Shown: positions 8,318-17,276 of the stretch, piece by piece
How the letters are laid out: each line of letters opens with the position of its first letter
Position numbering within the stretch: the stretch's first letter is position 1
Assembly (NCBI RefSeq): GCF_001280435.1
Contig: NZ_LBIP01000013.1
Span: 124,001-188,000 of the forward strand
Origin: Mangrovimonas xylaniphaga
Lineage (GTDB): Bacteria; Bacteroidota; Bacteroidia; Flavobacteriales; Flavobacteriaceae
Direction of reading: 5' to 3'
DNA: 64,000 nt
The notes under the pieces: generated by a model
What the model saw: the letters and a program-made list of their open reading frames with translations, nothing else
Databases searched by the model: none
Told to the model about the DNA's origin: nothing
Translations under genes and position numbers: made by a program

Positions 8318-9484
8318 CTATTTAAAAAGTTTTGGGGCAAAAACGCATAAATAGTCTCTCCAGTTGGTCCAAGTATGCCCTCCTTCACTTTCGTGATATT
8401 CATACTTCATGTTTATGGCATCCAATTCCTTGCGATATTCTACCATTCCTTGGTATAAGAAATCTGTTTTTCCCATTCCAATCCAGTACAGCTTGTAACC
8501 ATTTTTGTTTTGAGCTTTTATGGAAGTCATCATATCCTCATAAAATTTTGAAGTGGTGCCTTCCATAGGTTTTACTGCCGCAGAAAACAATCCTACATAA
8601 CCAAAAGTTTTTGGGTAGGATCTTGAAATGTGCAAAGAGTGGAACCCTCCCATTGACAATCCTGCAATAGCCGTATTGTCCATACCTTTTTTAACGCGAT
8701 AATTACTTTCCACAAAAGTCATGATATCCTTAAAAGTCTCTTCCATTTTACCATCCATGGTATGATCTAAACGCATGGTTGGCTTATAAAGCCCTTTTGG
8801 AGACTCTCCCGGTGCTGCTTGTTGAGCCACATTTCCGTTAGGCATTACTACAATCATAGGTTCTGCTTTTCCTTGTGCGATAAGGTTGTCCATAATTTGG
8901 GCTGTTCTTCCTAAAGCAATCCAAGCTTCTTCATCACCTCCCATACCGTGCAACAAATAGAATACAGGATAATCTTTTTTGCTGGTTTCATAGCCTGCAG
9001 GGGTGTAAACCGTTAATCGTCTCTTCATATTATTCCCAGGAGAATCGTACCAACGTCTGGCCACTGTACCGTGAGGCACTTCATTCACCTCATACATATC
9101 GGCTTTACCACCTCCAACGATAAACACACTGAACACAGAACTCACATCGCGGATCATATAAACATTACTAGGATCGGTAGTCATGACACCGTCTACAACA
9201 ATATTGTAACTGTATAAATCTGGTGATAAGGTAGCAGTGGTAAGCGTCCAAAGACCTTCGGCATCCTTATTCATGGCTTGCGGCTTTCTAACCCAACCTT
9301 CCATAGGCATCCAGTCTCCCACAAGCTTCACTTCATTGGCTGCAGGTGCCTTGACCCTGAAAGTAACCGTTCCGTTGTCATGGATTTCTGGCGACACGAT
9401 TTCGGCACCACCAAACAAGGCTTGCTGCGCCGATATTGACATACTTGTAAAAAGTAGTAACAGTGCTAAAAATAGTTTGTTCAT
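8318..9484 (-). CDS. Secreted esterase with N-terminal CBM48/E-set domain (feruloyl esterase-like)
   Basis: The 388-aa protein has a signal peptide (cut after SISAQ, residue 20). Residues about 25-125 form an early-set beta-sandwich of the CBM48/isoamylase N-terminal type (TFRVKAPAANEVKLVGDW and YSYNIVVDG motifs). The remainder is an esterase domain with YPVFYLLHGMGGDEEAW (172-188), the nucleophile elbow IAGLSMGGFHSL with Ser277, and GGHTWTNWR carrying the likely catalytic histidine. This two-domain layout is common among Bacteroidota feruloyl/CE1 esterases in xylan-type loci. It follows SusD by 30 bp and precedes the second esterase by 8 bp. Activity on a hydroxycinnamoyl or acetyl ester is inferred from family and context. 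Confidence 0.88.
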   Translation of the reverse strand: MNKLFLALLLLFTSMSISAQQALFGGAEIVSPEIHDNGTVTFRVKAPAANEVKLVGDWMPMEGWVRKPQAMNKDAEGLWTLTTATLSPDLYSYNIVVDGVMTTDPSNVYMIRDVSSVFSVFIVGGGKADMYEVNEVPHGTVARRWYDSPGNNMKRRLTVYTPAGYETSKKDYPVFYLLHGMGGDEEAWIALGRTAQIMDNLIAQGKAEPMIVVMPNGNVAQQAAPGESPKGLYKPTMRLDHTMDGKMEETFKDIMTFVESNYRVKKGMDNTAIAGLSMGGFHSLHISRSYPKTFGYVGLFSAAVKPMEGTTSKFYEDMMTSIKAQNKNGYKLYWIGMGKTDFLYQGMVEYRKELDAINMKYEYHESEGGHTWTNWRDYLCVFAPKLFK

Positions 9485-9514
9485 TGTTATTGTTTTAGTT
9501 TGAATTTTGGGAGC

Positions 9515-11107
9515 TTACCACCCAGGATTCTGGTTAATATTTTGGTTAACATTCATTTCGTGTTCTGGGAATGGCAACAAATTGTGCTTGGCCTGGAATC
9601 CGTAGTTTGGATTGCTGTAGGGATAGGTGACATTAAAAGACCCATCGGCGTTCAAACCACTAAAGATTGGAATTTCATGGCCTCTTTCCGAAAGTGCATC
9701 GGTGTCTCCCCAACGAACCAAATCTTGGTAGCGTATACCTTCAAAACACAATTCCAAGCGCTTTTCCTTTTTAATATCCTGTAAGGTCACTGCACCTAAG
9801 GCTGGTAATTCAACACGAGATCTCACCTCATTGATATATTGCAACGCACTCGCCGTATCACCTGATTGTAAACACGCCTCAGACGCCATTAACAACACTT
9901 CGGCATAACGCATCACTCTAATATTTGCAGTGGTGGTAAAGCCATAGGATGTTTCAATAACCTCATAACCTACATATCTGTGCTTCCAATTAAAATACCC
10001 CTCATTTCCATACACACTACTTCCTTCGTTAAGCGCAATGTACATTCCTAAAAGTTCATAATACGTTTTGATGGTCCCTTGCAATCTTACCCCTTGAGGT
10101 CCTTCCATTTCCACAAAAGCACTGTATAGTTCCTCAGTTGGATTTGCAAAACCCCAACCAGCAGGATAAATTGGGTGCAAGCCCCCGAAATAGCCAAACA
10201 GATTCAATTTATCACTTCTCCATCCATGCATAATTCCCCACAACAAATTTCCCTGCGTCCATGGATTGGCGGCATCATTTAAGGAATTATATTCGAAAAC
10301 TGATTCAGAAGAAAAATCTGAAACCTCGCGAAGTACATCGTCAAAAGTTGGATACAGTTGAAAGTTTCCAGAATTGATTACCTCTTTTAAAACAGTAGCA
10401 GATTCGGCATAACGCTCTTGAAACAACAATGCTTTTCCGTAGAAAGATTTTGCCGCCTCCACTGTTAATCTTGCCGGTTCTGCCATATCCTCCGCGCTTC
10501 CCTTAGTTGGTAACGCACCACTATCTATGGCATAGGTTAAATCGTCTTCCACCAAAGCCCAAAGCTCTGAAAGAGATCCGTTTGGTTGTTGGTACTCTTC
10601 AGGAGAAAGTTCACTGATTACATAAGGCACCTCTCCCCAAAGGGTAATTAAATCAAAATATACGGCACCTCTAATAGCATGCGCTTCTGCTACGGCCCTT
10701 TGTCTTATTTCTGTATCAGACCCCACACGGTTAATCACCAAGTTAGACAGATAGATTACGTTGTAATAAGTCGCAAAAAGATCACTTACTGAAGTATTGG
10801 CAGGCGTGAAATTATATTCATTGAGCTGCTCAAACTGTGAATTATCACCTCTAGCTCCTCCCCCACAATGAATATCGTCTGACAAGAGGTTTTTCAAAAA
10901 ATACTGTGTGTACAAAGACCCTCTCCACGATTCGTAAACGGCCGCAATGGCTTCCAAAGCATCGGAATCGGACTGGTAGAAATTCTCCGAACTGGTCACC
11001 CCTTGTTGCTCAATATCCAAATTAGACTCACAACCCAAAAAAGCTGCGGCTATCATCACCAAAAAGAGGCGTTTGTAAGTGTTTAAATATTTAGTTTTCA
11101 TAATCAT
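9515..11107 (-). CDS. SusD/RagB-type outer-membrane glycan-binding lipoprotein
   Basis: The 530-aa lipoprotein has a lipobox (AAFLGC, Cys26). SusD-type features are the N-terminal DIEQQGVTSSENFYQSDSDA segment, the tetratricopeptide-like helical core, IRVMRYAEVLLMASEACLQS, and the C-terminal KEKRLELCFEGIRYQDLVRW motif. SusD proteins cap the SusC barrel at the cell surface and deliver oligosaccharides to it. The gene ends the invariant susC-susD pair with a 4-bp gap. An in-frame ATG at 11101 is an alternative start. The glycan is unknown; the downstream esterases and GH3 suggest an esterified plant or algal glycan. Confidence 0.95.
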   Translation of the reverse strand: MIMKTKYLNTYKRLFLVMIAAAFLGCESNLDIEQQGVTSSENFYQSDSDALEAIAAVYESWRGSLYTQYFLKNLLSDDIHCGGGARGDNSQFEQLNEYNFTPANTSVSDLFATYYNVIYLSNLVINRVGSDTEIRQRAVAEAHAIRGAVYFDLITLWGEVPYVISELSPEEYQQPNGSLSELWALVEDDLTYAIDSGALPTKGSAEDMAEPARLTVEAAKSFYGKALLFQERYAESATVLKEVINSGNFQLYPTFDDVLREVSDFSSESVFEYNSLNDAANPWTQGNLLWGIMHGWRSDKLNLFGYFGGLHPIYPAGWGFANPTEELYSAFVEMEGPQGVRLQGTIKTYYELLGMYIALNEGSSVYGNEGYFNWKHRYVGYEVIETSYGFTTTANIRVMRYAEVLLMASEACLQSGDTASALQYINEVRSRVELPALGAVTLQDIKKEKRLELCFEGIRYQDLVRWGDTDALSERGHEIPIFSGLNADGSFNVTYPYSNPNYGFQAKHNLLPFPEHEMNVNQNINQNPGW

Positions 11108-11111
11108 CGGT

Positions 11112-14100
11112 TTAAAAAGTTATGTTGACTCCCAATACTGCCTTTCTTGAAATTGGATAGGCTCCTTTGTCTACTCCTAGGCTAGATACAGCTCCTGCAG
11201 AGGCCTCTGGATCCATTCCCGGATATTTTGTAAACACAAACCAGTCTTCCAAAGAGCCGTAAAATCTACAGTTACTGATAAAGGTTTTATCCAACAACGA
11301 CTTTGGCAAGGAATATCCCAACTGAATTTGCTTGATCTTAAAGTAAGAGCCATCAAAAATCGCGGCATCACTTATCCAGTACTTATCCTCGCCATTGGCG
11401 TTTGGTCTAGGTCTAGATGCATCTGTATTATCTGGTGTCCAACGGTCATTGTAAAAAGTCGTCAATTTGTTTCCTCTTGGGCGGTCGGTACGTGTTAAGG
11501 CATTGAAAATGTCATTTCCTTCCGATCCTGCTCCAAAAACGGTGAAATCGAATCCTTTAAAACTAGCCGTCAAGGTAATACCATATGTAAAATCTGGGAT
11601 TGCGCTTCCTATGTTGGTTTTATCATCGTCGTTGATAATACCATCGGCCGTATCTGGTTTTCCATCACCATCGGTGTCAATGGTCAACTGATCTCTAAAA
11701 ATTGGATCTCCGGTAGCATCATCGATATCCTCCAACTCGTAACCTCTAAAATACCACACTGGATAACCTTCCTCAAAAGCGGTAATCCCTTGGTTGGTAT
11801 GGTAAGACGCTCCTGAAATTCTTGAAATACTAGGATCCAAATAGGTTACCTTGTTGTTCAATGTGGCAAGGTTTCCACGAATACCATATGAAAAATCTTC
11901 TCCAATACGGTCGTTCCATCCCACTTCAATCTCGATACCATCATTGTTTACATTACCGGCATTCACCACGGTAGACCCTACCCCAGTTTCATACGGCGGT
12001 GTAATGGCCACCAAAAGGTCTTCGGTTTTCTTTTGAAAATAATCATAAGAAATGGTCAATCTGCTATTGAAAGCACGAATATCGAAACCAATATCCAACT
12101 GCTCTGAAGTCTCCCAAGTCAAGTCCTCATTGTTCAAAGTTGAAGGCGAAGACGCTACTTGATAAATCAAAGCATTTGAGAATGGATAGCTGGACGAAGA
12201 CCCAATAGCGGCACGGTAGGCAAAATTCCCTAAAGGACCGGTACTACCGTTTTGCCCCCAGCTGGCTCTAATTTTAAAGAAGTCCAAATGTTTGATCTCT
12301 GGAAAAAATTCTTCCTTGGTGATCACATATCCCGCAGAGAAGGATGGGAAAGTTCCCCAACGGTTGCTCTCTGGCAAGAAAGACGTATCACTAGCATCAC
12401 GTCTTACAGAAGCTTGGAACAGATATTTCTCCAAATAGTTATAACTCAACCTTCCAAAATAGGACATTTGGCGGGTATAAAAACTGTTACCACCTACGGT
12501 ACGGGTTGCAGAATCCGTGATAAAATCCAAATCCCAATAGGCAGGATCGTTACGGGTAATTTCATCGGCACCACCATTTACCGAAGTAATCTCATTGTGC
12601 TGGTATGAGGTACCTAGCATTGCTGTGAAATTGTGGTCCTTGATATTGAACATATAGTTCATAAAGTTCTCCCACTGGTAATAGATATTGTTGGAAGTGG
12701 TTCTGCTCAGATTGATTTTATCCCTGTAGGTCACGGCATTGGCATAATAAATATCCCCAAAGGAATAGTTATTTGTAAAGCCTCCTCGGTACCCAAGTTT
12801 GGAAGTGAAGGTAAATCCTTTAAACGGCATAATATCGGCAAACATCGTTCCTAAAATGTTCCCTCCATCATTCTTGTTCTTCGAATTATCCCTCATGATT
12901 CCTGGGTGCACCTGCTCCGACTCAAAAATTTGAGAGATCCCATAGTAATCCCCATTTTTATTAGTAAGCAGTACTTTTCCATTGTCCAGCAAATTTTGCA
13001 TAAAGGCAGGAATTTCGTCTGGTGAATACAGATTAGGTGTTAATGGATCCATGGTCATTACCGCTGCCAAAAGACTTCCGTACTCAGAGTTTTCAGAAAC
13101 AAATTTACTTTCCCATTTTTCAATGGTATTGGTTGTTCCCACTCTTAACCAATCGTTGATTTTATAATCCCCATTGATCATTCCAGTGACACGGGTATAC
13201 ACATCGCTGTCCCCTTTTACAATACCATCTTGATCCAAATAAGACAATGCCAAATAATAAGAGCCTTTGTCATTTCCGTTTTGGAAGCCCAAGTTGTGTT
13301 TTTGCATCAAAGAAGTTTCAAAAGCCACGTCTACCCAATCAGTATCGGTAACTCCATCATATAAATTATCAAGTTCACTTTCAGGGATAATATTCCCTTC
13401 GGTCATATAATTAATGTACTGCTCTGCATTCATTACATCTGGAACATTGCTCAGCTCATTCACAGCATATTGAAAACTGTAATCCATTTTCCCGATACCA
13501 GACTTCCCTTTTTTGGTAGTAATAAGGACAACCCCATTCCCAGCCTGAGCTCCATAAATAGCAGCCGAAGCGGCATCTTTCAAGATTTCGATACTTTCAA
13601 TATTGTTGGGGTCTATGGCCCCAATATCTTGGGTTCTTAATCCATCAACCACAAATAAAGGATCGGAACCTGAGTTGGAACTATACCCACGTATTCTAAT
13701 GGAAGCCGTGGCACCAGGTGCTCCAGAAGTCTGTACAACTTGCACCCCTGCAGCTTTACCTTGAAGTGCCTGTTGGGTATTGATAACCGTTCTGTTTTCC
13801 AAATCTTCCGATTTTACTTGGGCCACCGCACCTGTAAGGTCACTTTTACGTTGCACCCCATATCCTACTACTACCACTTCTTCCAAAGCGGCAGCATCCT
13901 CTTCCAAAGCAATATTGAAAACAGTTTGGTTGCCAACCGCAACTTCTTGAGGCACAAACCCTACATAAGAAATATGTAACGTAGCACCAGGATTCACATC
14001 AAGAGTGAAATTTCCATCAAAATCGGTAGACGTACCATTGCTGGTGCCTTTTTCAATAATATTGGCCCCAAGCAGTGGCATTCCAGATTTATCTTTTACG

Positions 14101-14537
14101 GTTCCTGAAATGGTAATTTTTTGAACAGCTTTTGTTTTTGTAGCAGTTTGCTCAATAACGGCTTCAGGTGCTTTTTCCTTAACGACTACCTGACGTTCGT
14201 TAATACTATACTCTAAAGGATACTTCCCAAAAGCAATATTTAGGATTTCTTCTATGGAAGCTCCTGTGAGCTGAACTGAAATTTTATAGTTGCGTTGCAG
14301 AATTTCGTCATTGTAAAAAAAGACATACTCGCTCTTTTTCTGAATATCATTGAACAATTCCTCAATGGGTACATTGGTTTTGTTAATATCTATTTTCTGA
14401 GCGAAAGTGGTATTGGCAAAGGCGCTTGTAAGCCCAAAAACCAGTGTTAGCAAAAATATCTTCATAAAAATAATGACGTATTTTCTGAATATCAGTATTT
14501 CTCCCCGCAATAGTGGAGCAAAATGAATTTTATTCAT
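11112..14537 (-). CDS. SusC/RagA-type TonB-dependent outer-membrane transporter with STN domain
   Basis: This 1141-aa transporter has its signal sequence at about residues 24-47, preceded by a short cytosolic extension typical of this subfamily. In order: STN domain (about 48-120), which signals to FecR-type anti-sigma factors; carboxypeptidase-regulatory-like domain (about 141-212, ISGTVKDKSGMPLLGANI); a TonB-box-like stretch (EEVVVVGYG); plug with LFVVDGLR and SIEILKDAASAAIYG; and a 22-stranded barrel ending in VLGVNITF with a terminal aromatic. It imports oligosaccharides across the outer membrane using TonB energy. The STN domain together with the adjacent FecR and ECF sigma genes predicts substrate-sensed, sigma-driven expression of the whole locus. 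Confidence 0.96.
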   Translation of the reverse strand: MNKIHFAPLLRGEILIFRKYVIIFMKIFLLTLVFGLTSAFANTTFAQKIDINKTNVPIEELFNDIQKKSEYVFFYNDEILQRNYKISVQLTGASIEEILNIAFGKYPLEYSINERQVVVKEKAPEAVIEQTATKTKAVQKITISGTVKDKSGMPLLGANIIEKGTSNGTSTDFDGNFTLDVNPGATLHISYVGFVPQEVAVGNQTVFNIALEEDAAALEEVVVVGYGVQRKSDLTGAVAQVKSEDLENRTVINTQQALQGKAAGVQVVQTSGAPGATASIRIRGYSSNSGSDPLFVVDGLRTQDIGAIDPNNIESIEILKDAASAAIYGAQAGNGVVLITTKKGKSGIGKMDYSFQYAVNELSNVPDVMNAEQYINYMTEGNIIPESELDNLYDGVTDTDWVDVAFETSLMQKHNLGFQNGNDKGSYYLALSYLDQDGIVKGDSDVYTRVTGMINGDYKINDWLRVGTTNTIEKWESKFVSENSEYGSLLAAVMTMDPLTPNLYSPDEIPAFMQNLLDNGKVLLTNKNGDYYGISQIFESEQVHPGIMRDNSKNKNDGGNILGTMFADIMPFKGFTFTSKLGYRGGFTNNYSFGDIYYANAVTYRDKINLSRTTSNNIYYQWENFMNYMFNIKDHNFTAMLGTSYQHNEITSVNGGADEITRNDPAYWDLDFITDSATRTVGGNSFYTRQMSYFGRLSYNYLEKYLFQASVRRDASDTSFLPESNRWGTFPSFSAGYVITKEEFFPEIKHLDFFKIRASWGQNGSTGPLGNFAYRAAIGSSSSYPFSNALIYQVASSPSTLNNEDLTWETSEQLDIGFDIRAFNSRLTISYDYFQKKTEDLLVAITPPYETGVGSTVVNAGNVNNDGIEIEVGWNDRIGEDFSYGIRGNLATLNNKVTYLDPSISRISGASYHTNQGITAFEEGYPVWYFRGYELEDIDDATGDPIFRDQLTIDTDGDGKPDTADGIINDDDKTNIGSAIPDFTYGITLTASFKGFDFTVFGAGSEGNDIFNALTRTDRPRGNKLTTFYNDRWTPDNTDASRPRPNANGEDKYWISDAAIFDGSYFKIKQIQLGYSLPKSLLDKTFISNCRFYGSLEDWFVFTKYPGMDPEASAGAVSSLGVDKGAYPISRKAVLGVNITF

Positions 14538-14589
14538 AATTTTGTTGTATTAGTTAATTAGTATTACTGACTAAGTGATATTAAAGTGT

Positions 14590-14624
14590 ACCGGAAGATG
14601 TTGGCGCATCTTTCGGTTTTTTTT
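14590..14624 (+). terminator. Strong hairpin with T-tract between fecR-type gene and susC
   Basis: An 11-bp stem with one G-T pair (ACCGGAAGATG at 14590-14600, CATCTTTCGGT at 14607-14617) and six-base loop is followed by eight Ts on the plus strand (14617-14624). This is a classic intrinsic terminator shape, but it points against the minus-strand genes on both sides. On the minus strand the A-tract precedes the hairpin and no T-tract follows, so it may act as a leader structure for susC or stop antisense transcripts. Confidence 0.45.
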
Positions 14625-14632
14625 ATAGGGTA

Positions 14633-15697
14633 CTATTTCATAGGCGACTCTGTTTTAGTGGTATATACATAAATGGATTTTCCGTTACGGTTTTCAAATT
14701 CAAACTCTGTAGACTGCTTGATCAGTTCCAACACCTGCCCTACACTGTCCTTTAAATCCAGATATCCTGAGAATTTTTGGTTTTTAAGCTGCTCATCCTC
14801 TATCTGAATCTCGACATTATAGTATTTGGATAGTCTGTTTAGGATATAGCCCAGGTTGTCATTTTTAAAGACAATCAAGCCGTCTCTCCACAAAAAGTAT
14901 TTGTTGATATTCTCATCTGCCTTGGTCACTATAGACTTTTTATGTCTGCTGTAAGAAGCCACATTGCCTGGCAACAAGGTCACAGACTCTGTTTTTGTAA
15001 GCAAGCCTGGTTTGTGGTAGCTAATTTTAACCTTTCCACTTTGAAGTGCGGTATTCACCGAAGGTTCATCGGCATAACTGCTCACGTTAAAAACGGTTCC
15101 CAATACTTCAATTTCTTGACCTTGGGTAAGAACAATAAACGGGTGTTCCTTGTCATGGGCCACATCAAAGGCAGCTTCCCCTTCCAAGTAAACCGTTCTT
15201 TTATCTTCTTTGAATTCTGAAGGGTAAATCAATTTAGATCCTGAATTCACCCAAATTTTAGTCCCGTCAGACAATTGCAATTCGGTGCGTCTTCCATAAG
15301 GCACCACCAAGGTGTTCATTACCGAGGCCAAATCCTTATCTACACTTTTATCGTTTCCAATAGAAATTTTGTTGGATTCTTTATTATAGGAAATCACCTG
15401 ATCGTCCTCGGCTACCGAAATAGTGCGCTCCTGAAGTACCAAGCTTACCTCCGAAATGGAATCTACCTCCAGACTATTGGCCAATTCGGTGTAGGTTCCT
15501 ACCTGTTTGTCTGTTGAAAAGAACACAGCTTTGGCTCCAATGCCCAAACCAATCACCAAAGAAGCCGCAATAGATACTTTGCCTAAAAAACGTCTTCGTT
15601 TATATTGGTGAACCGACTTAAAAATGCGCTTTTTAAGCAGGTATTTTTCGTCTTCCGAAAGTGAGTCTGTAGTTGATTTTTTATGGAATGCTGTCAT
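14633..15697 (-). CDS. FecR-family anti-sigma factor
   Basis: The 354-aa protein has a basic cytosolic N-terminal part (about 1-38, LSEDEKYLLKKRIFKSVHQY) that would hold the sigma factor, one transmembrane helix (about 39-58), and a periplasmic FecR domain with VPYGRRTELQLSDGTKIWVN and VYLEGEAAFDVAHD. A C-terminal domain of the DUF4974 type follows (LSKYYNVEIQIEDEQLKNQK). FecR proteins relay contact with the STN domain of a TonB-dependent transporter and release or activate the cognate ECF sigma factor. It sits between the sigma gene (135 bp upstream) and susC (95 bp downstream), the standard Bacteroidota arrangement. Confidence 0.94.
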   Translation of the reverse strand: MTAFHKKSTTDSLSEDEKYLLKKRIFKSVHQYKRRRFLGKVSIAASLVIGLGIGAKAVFFSTDKQVGTYTELANSLEVDSISEVSLVLQERTISVAEDDQVISYNKESNKISIGNDKSVDKDLASVMNTLVVPYGRRTELQLSDGTKIWVNSGSKLIYPSEFKEDKRTVYLEGEAAFDVAHDKEHPFIVLTQGQEIEVLGTVFNVSSYADEPSVNTALQSGKVKISYHKPGLLTKTESVTLLPGNVASYSRHKKSIVTKADENINKYFLWRDGLIVFKNDNLGYILNRLSKYYNVEIQIEDEQLKNQKFSGYLDLKDSVGQVLELIKQSTEFEFENRNGKSIYVYTTKTESPMK

Positions 15698-15832
15698 GAT
15701 AGTTTATATAAAAAAACTCTAGGTCTTTATTATATAAAGTCAGACATACACATTTTATAGACAAAAAAATTTAGGAATTTTCAAAAAAGAGCACTAAAAA
15801 TTACACAATTAGGAAGTTACAATGTTTTCGTA

Positions 15833-16414
15833 TTACGAAATCATCAATATCAAGCAAAATAGCAAAAAGGCCTTTCTCAGGGATTTTAGGCCTCTGTAAA
15901 TGATGGTTCTTGAAGTTTCCACATTCACATTCATAATATCTGCAATCTCTTCGTAATCCTTATTTTGAATAAACTTAAGAATCACCCCTTGCTTTTGTCT
16001 TTTGGGAAGTAAGTTTAGGGCCTGCATTAATTTGGAAGAATTCTCTTGGGTAATTTCATCCAAGATTACCAACTCCTCAATAGACTGTTCTTTGGCTGTG
16101 CCATAATCCTTATTAAGGGTGAAGACTTCTTGGGTTTGGGATTTTTTGAACTCGGGATTCTTTAGGATTTTATTCTTGAGTGCCCTTAACAGATAGAATT
16201 TGACATTATCGGTTTCCGAGAGATTTTGGCGATATTTATAAAGGTCCAAAAACAAATCATGGATGCTATCCTTTACAATACTTTCTTTAGAAGTTATTTT
16301 ACACCCATACACATACAGCTCGTCTACGTACCTATCGTATAAGGTACCTAGAGCAAGGGTAGAACCTTCCTTTAATTGGCTCCAAAGTGATTTATCAGAA
16401 CAATCTGTAGTCAA
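15833..16414 (-). CDS. ECF RNA polymerase sigma factor (Bacteroidetes PUL type)
   Basis: This 193-aa protein has sigma-70 region 2 in the N-terminal half (LGTLYDRYVDELYVYGCKIT, DLFLDLYKY) and region 4 helix-turn-helix in the C-terminal part (LLPKRQKQGVILKFIQNKDY, EEIADIMNVNVETSRTIIY). The usual spacing is present and no extra domains are seen. The best start is a TTG at 16414, because the frame closes with a stop six codons upstream and no ATG lies early enough. It would direct RNA polymerase to the susC promoter when freed by the FecR protein encoded just downstream. The last residues are hydrophobic, a common trait of this group. Confidence 0.92.
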   Translation of the reverse strand: MTTDCSDKSLWSQLKEGSTLALGTLYDRYVDELYVYGCKITSKESIVKDSIHDLFLDLYKYRQNLSETDNVKFYLLRALKNKILKNPEFKKSQTQEVFTLNKDYGTAKEQSIEELVILDEITQENSSKLMQALNLLPKRQKQGVILKFIQNKDYEEIADIMNVNVETSRTIIYRGLKSLRKAFLLFCLILMIS

Positions 16415-16863
16415 TGGGCGCTTTAGTTAGTGTAAAGAGAAAATTAGCTTAGCGTCAATAAACTTCGCTCTAAAAAATGAATTTTACAAAAAAAAGACGT
16501 AAAAAATAAATAATTTATAATACTCACGTTTGCAATGCCCTGAAGGTCGGAGTGAACAATCCAGCAAACAGCCACCCTGCATTTCAACGAAAATATTGGT
16601 TAAGTTCAAGATAAAGAACTCATTTAATGGTCAAAATTTCATCTGAAATTTAAATGAATTAACTTTAAATGCCTCCCAAAAAGGATTTACGGAAACCAAC
16701 AACATTCTGCCCGATTTTTAGTACCTTAGAAGTCACATTCTTATCGCCGTTACACTACAACATTACGCGATATTGCACTTTCATACAATACACGTAAAAT
16801 ATAAGTGACCATAGATACTTTAACCTACACCAAAAGTCATTTATAACTTAAAATAGACAGTTT
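16415..16863. other. Divergent intergenic region with one perfect palindrome
   Basis: This 449-bp stretch separates the minus-strand sigma gene from the plus-strand phosphate-transport cluster, so it should hold promoters for both. No open frame looks coding. The one clear structure is an 18-bp perfect inverted repeat at 16634-16651, AAATTTCA-TC-TGAAATTT, a plausible operator. No convincing TTG/TAnnTTTG promoter pair was found. Confidence 0.5.
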
Positions 16864-17244
16864 ATGATTGAGCAGTTAAAAACATTTCAGGACAACCAAT
16901 TGGCCATAGAAGTCATTGATGGATTTTCAGAAACCGATGAACAACTCTGCCAAAAGTGGTTTCAGAAGAAACTTGACGAAGGTTTTGAGCAAGTGAATGT
17001 ATTGGTAAAACTTGACGAATTAAAATTAAGCCATAGCAGCGTTAAAGCGTTTATGGAAGACTCTATTTGGGCATTGAGGCATTACAAACAATTGGGGCAT
17101 CTTGCCATAGTGGCGCATTCCAAAATTATAAAAGCATTGGTACCTATTGACAATCTGTTTTTTCAAAGAGCCAGCAAGGGAAGATTGGAACGCTATTTTG
17201 ACGTGTCGCAATTGGATGAGGCCTTTGCATTTATAAACAACTAA
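16864..17244 (+). CDS. STAS/SEC14-like (SpoIIAA-like) protein
   Basis: This 126-aa soluble protein resembles the SpoIIAA-like family: alternating strands and helices with a LAIEVIDGFSETDEQ opening, VNVLVKLDELKLSH in the middle strand, LGHLAIVAHSKIIKAL and a C-terminal DEAFAFIN. Such proteins are small lipid- or nucleotide-binding modules of unproven function. It lies 32 bp upstream of the PiT transporter and probably shares its transcript, hinting at a stress or membrane-linked role alongside phosphate uptake. Function is otherwise unknown. Confidence 0.72.
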   Translation: MIEQLKTFQDNQLAIEVIDGFSETDEQLCQKWFQKKLDEGFEQVNVLVKLDELKLSHSSVKAFMEDSIWALRHYKQLGHLAIVAHSKIIKALVPIDNLFFQRASKGRLERYFDVSQLDEAFAFINN

Positions 17245-17276
17245 AACAATCATTCACCTAGGTTTTGAACTTCAAT

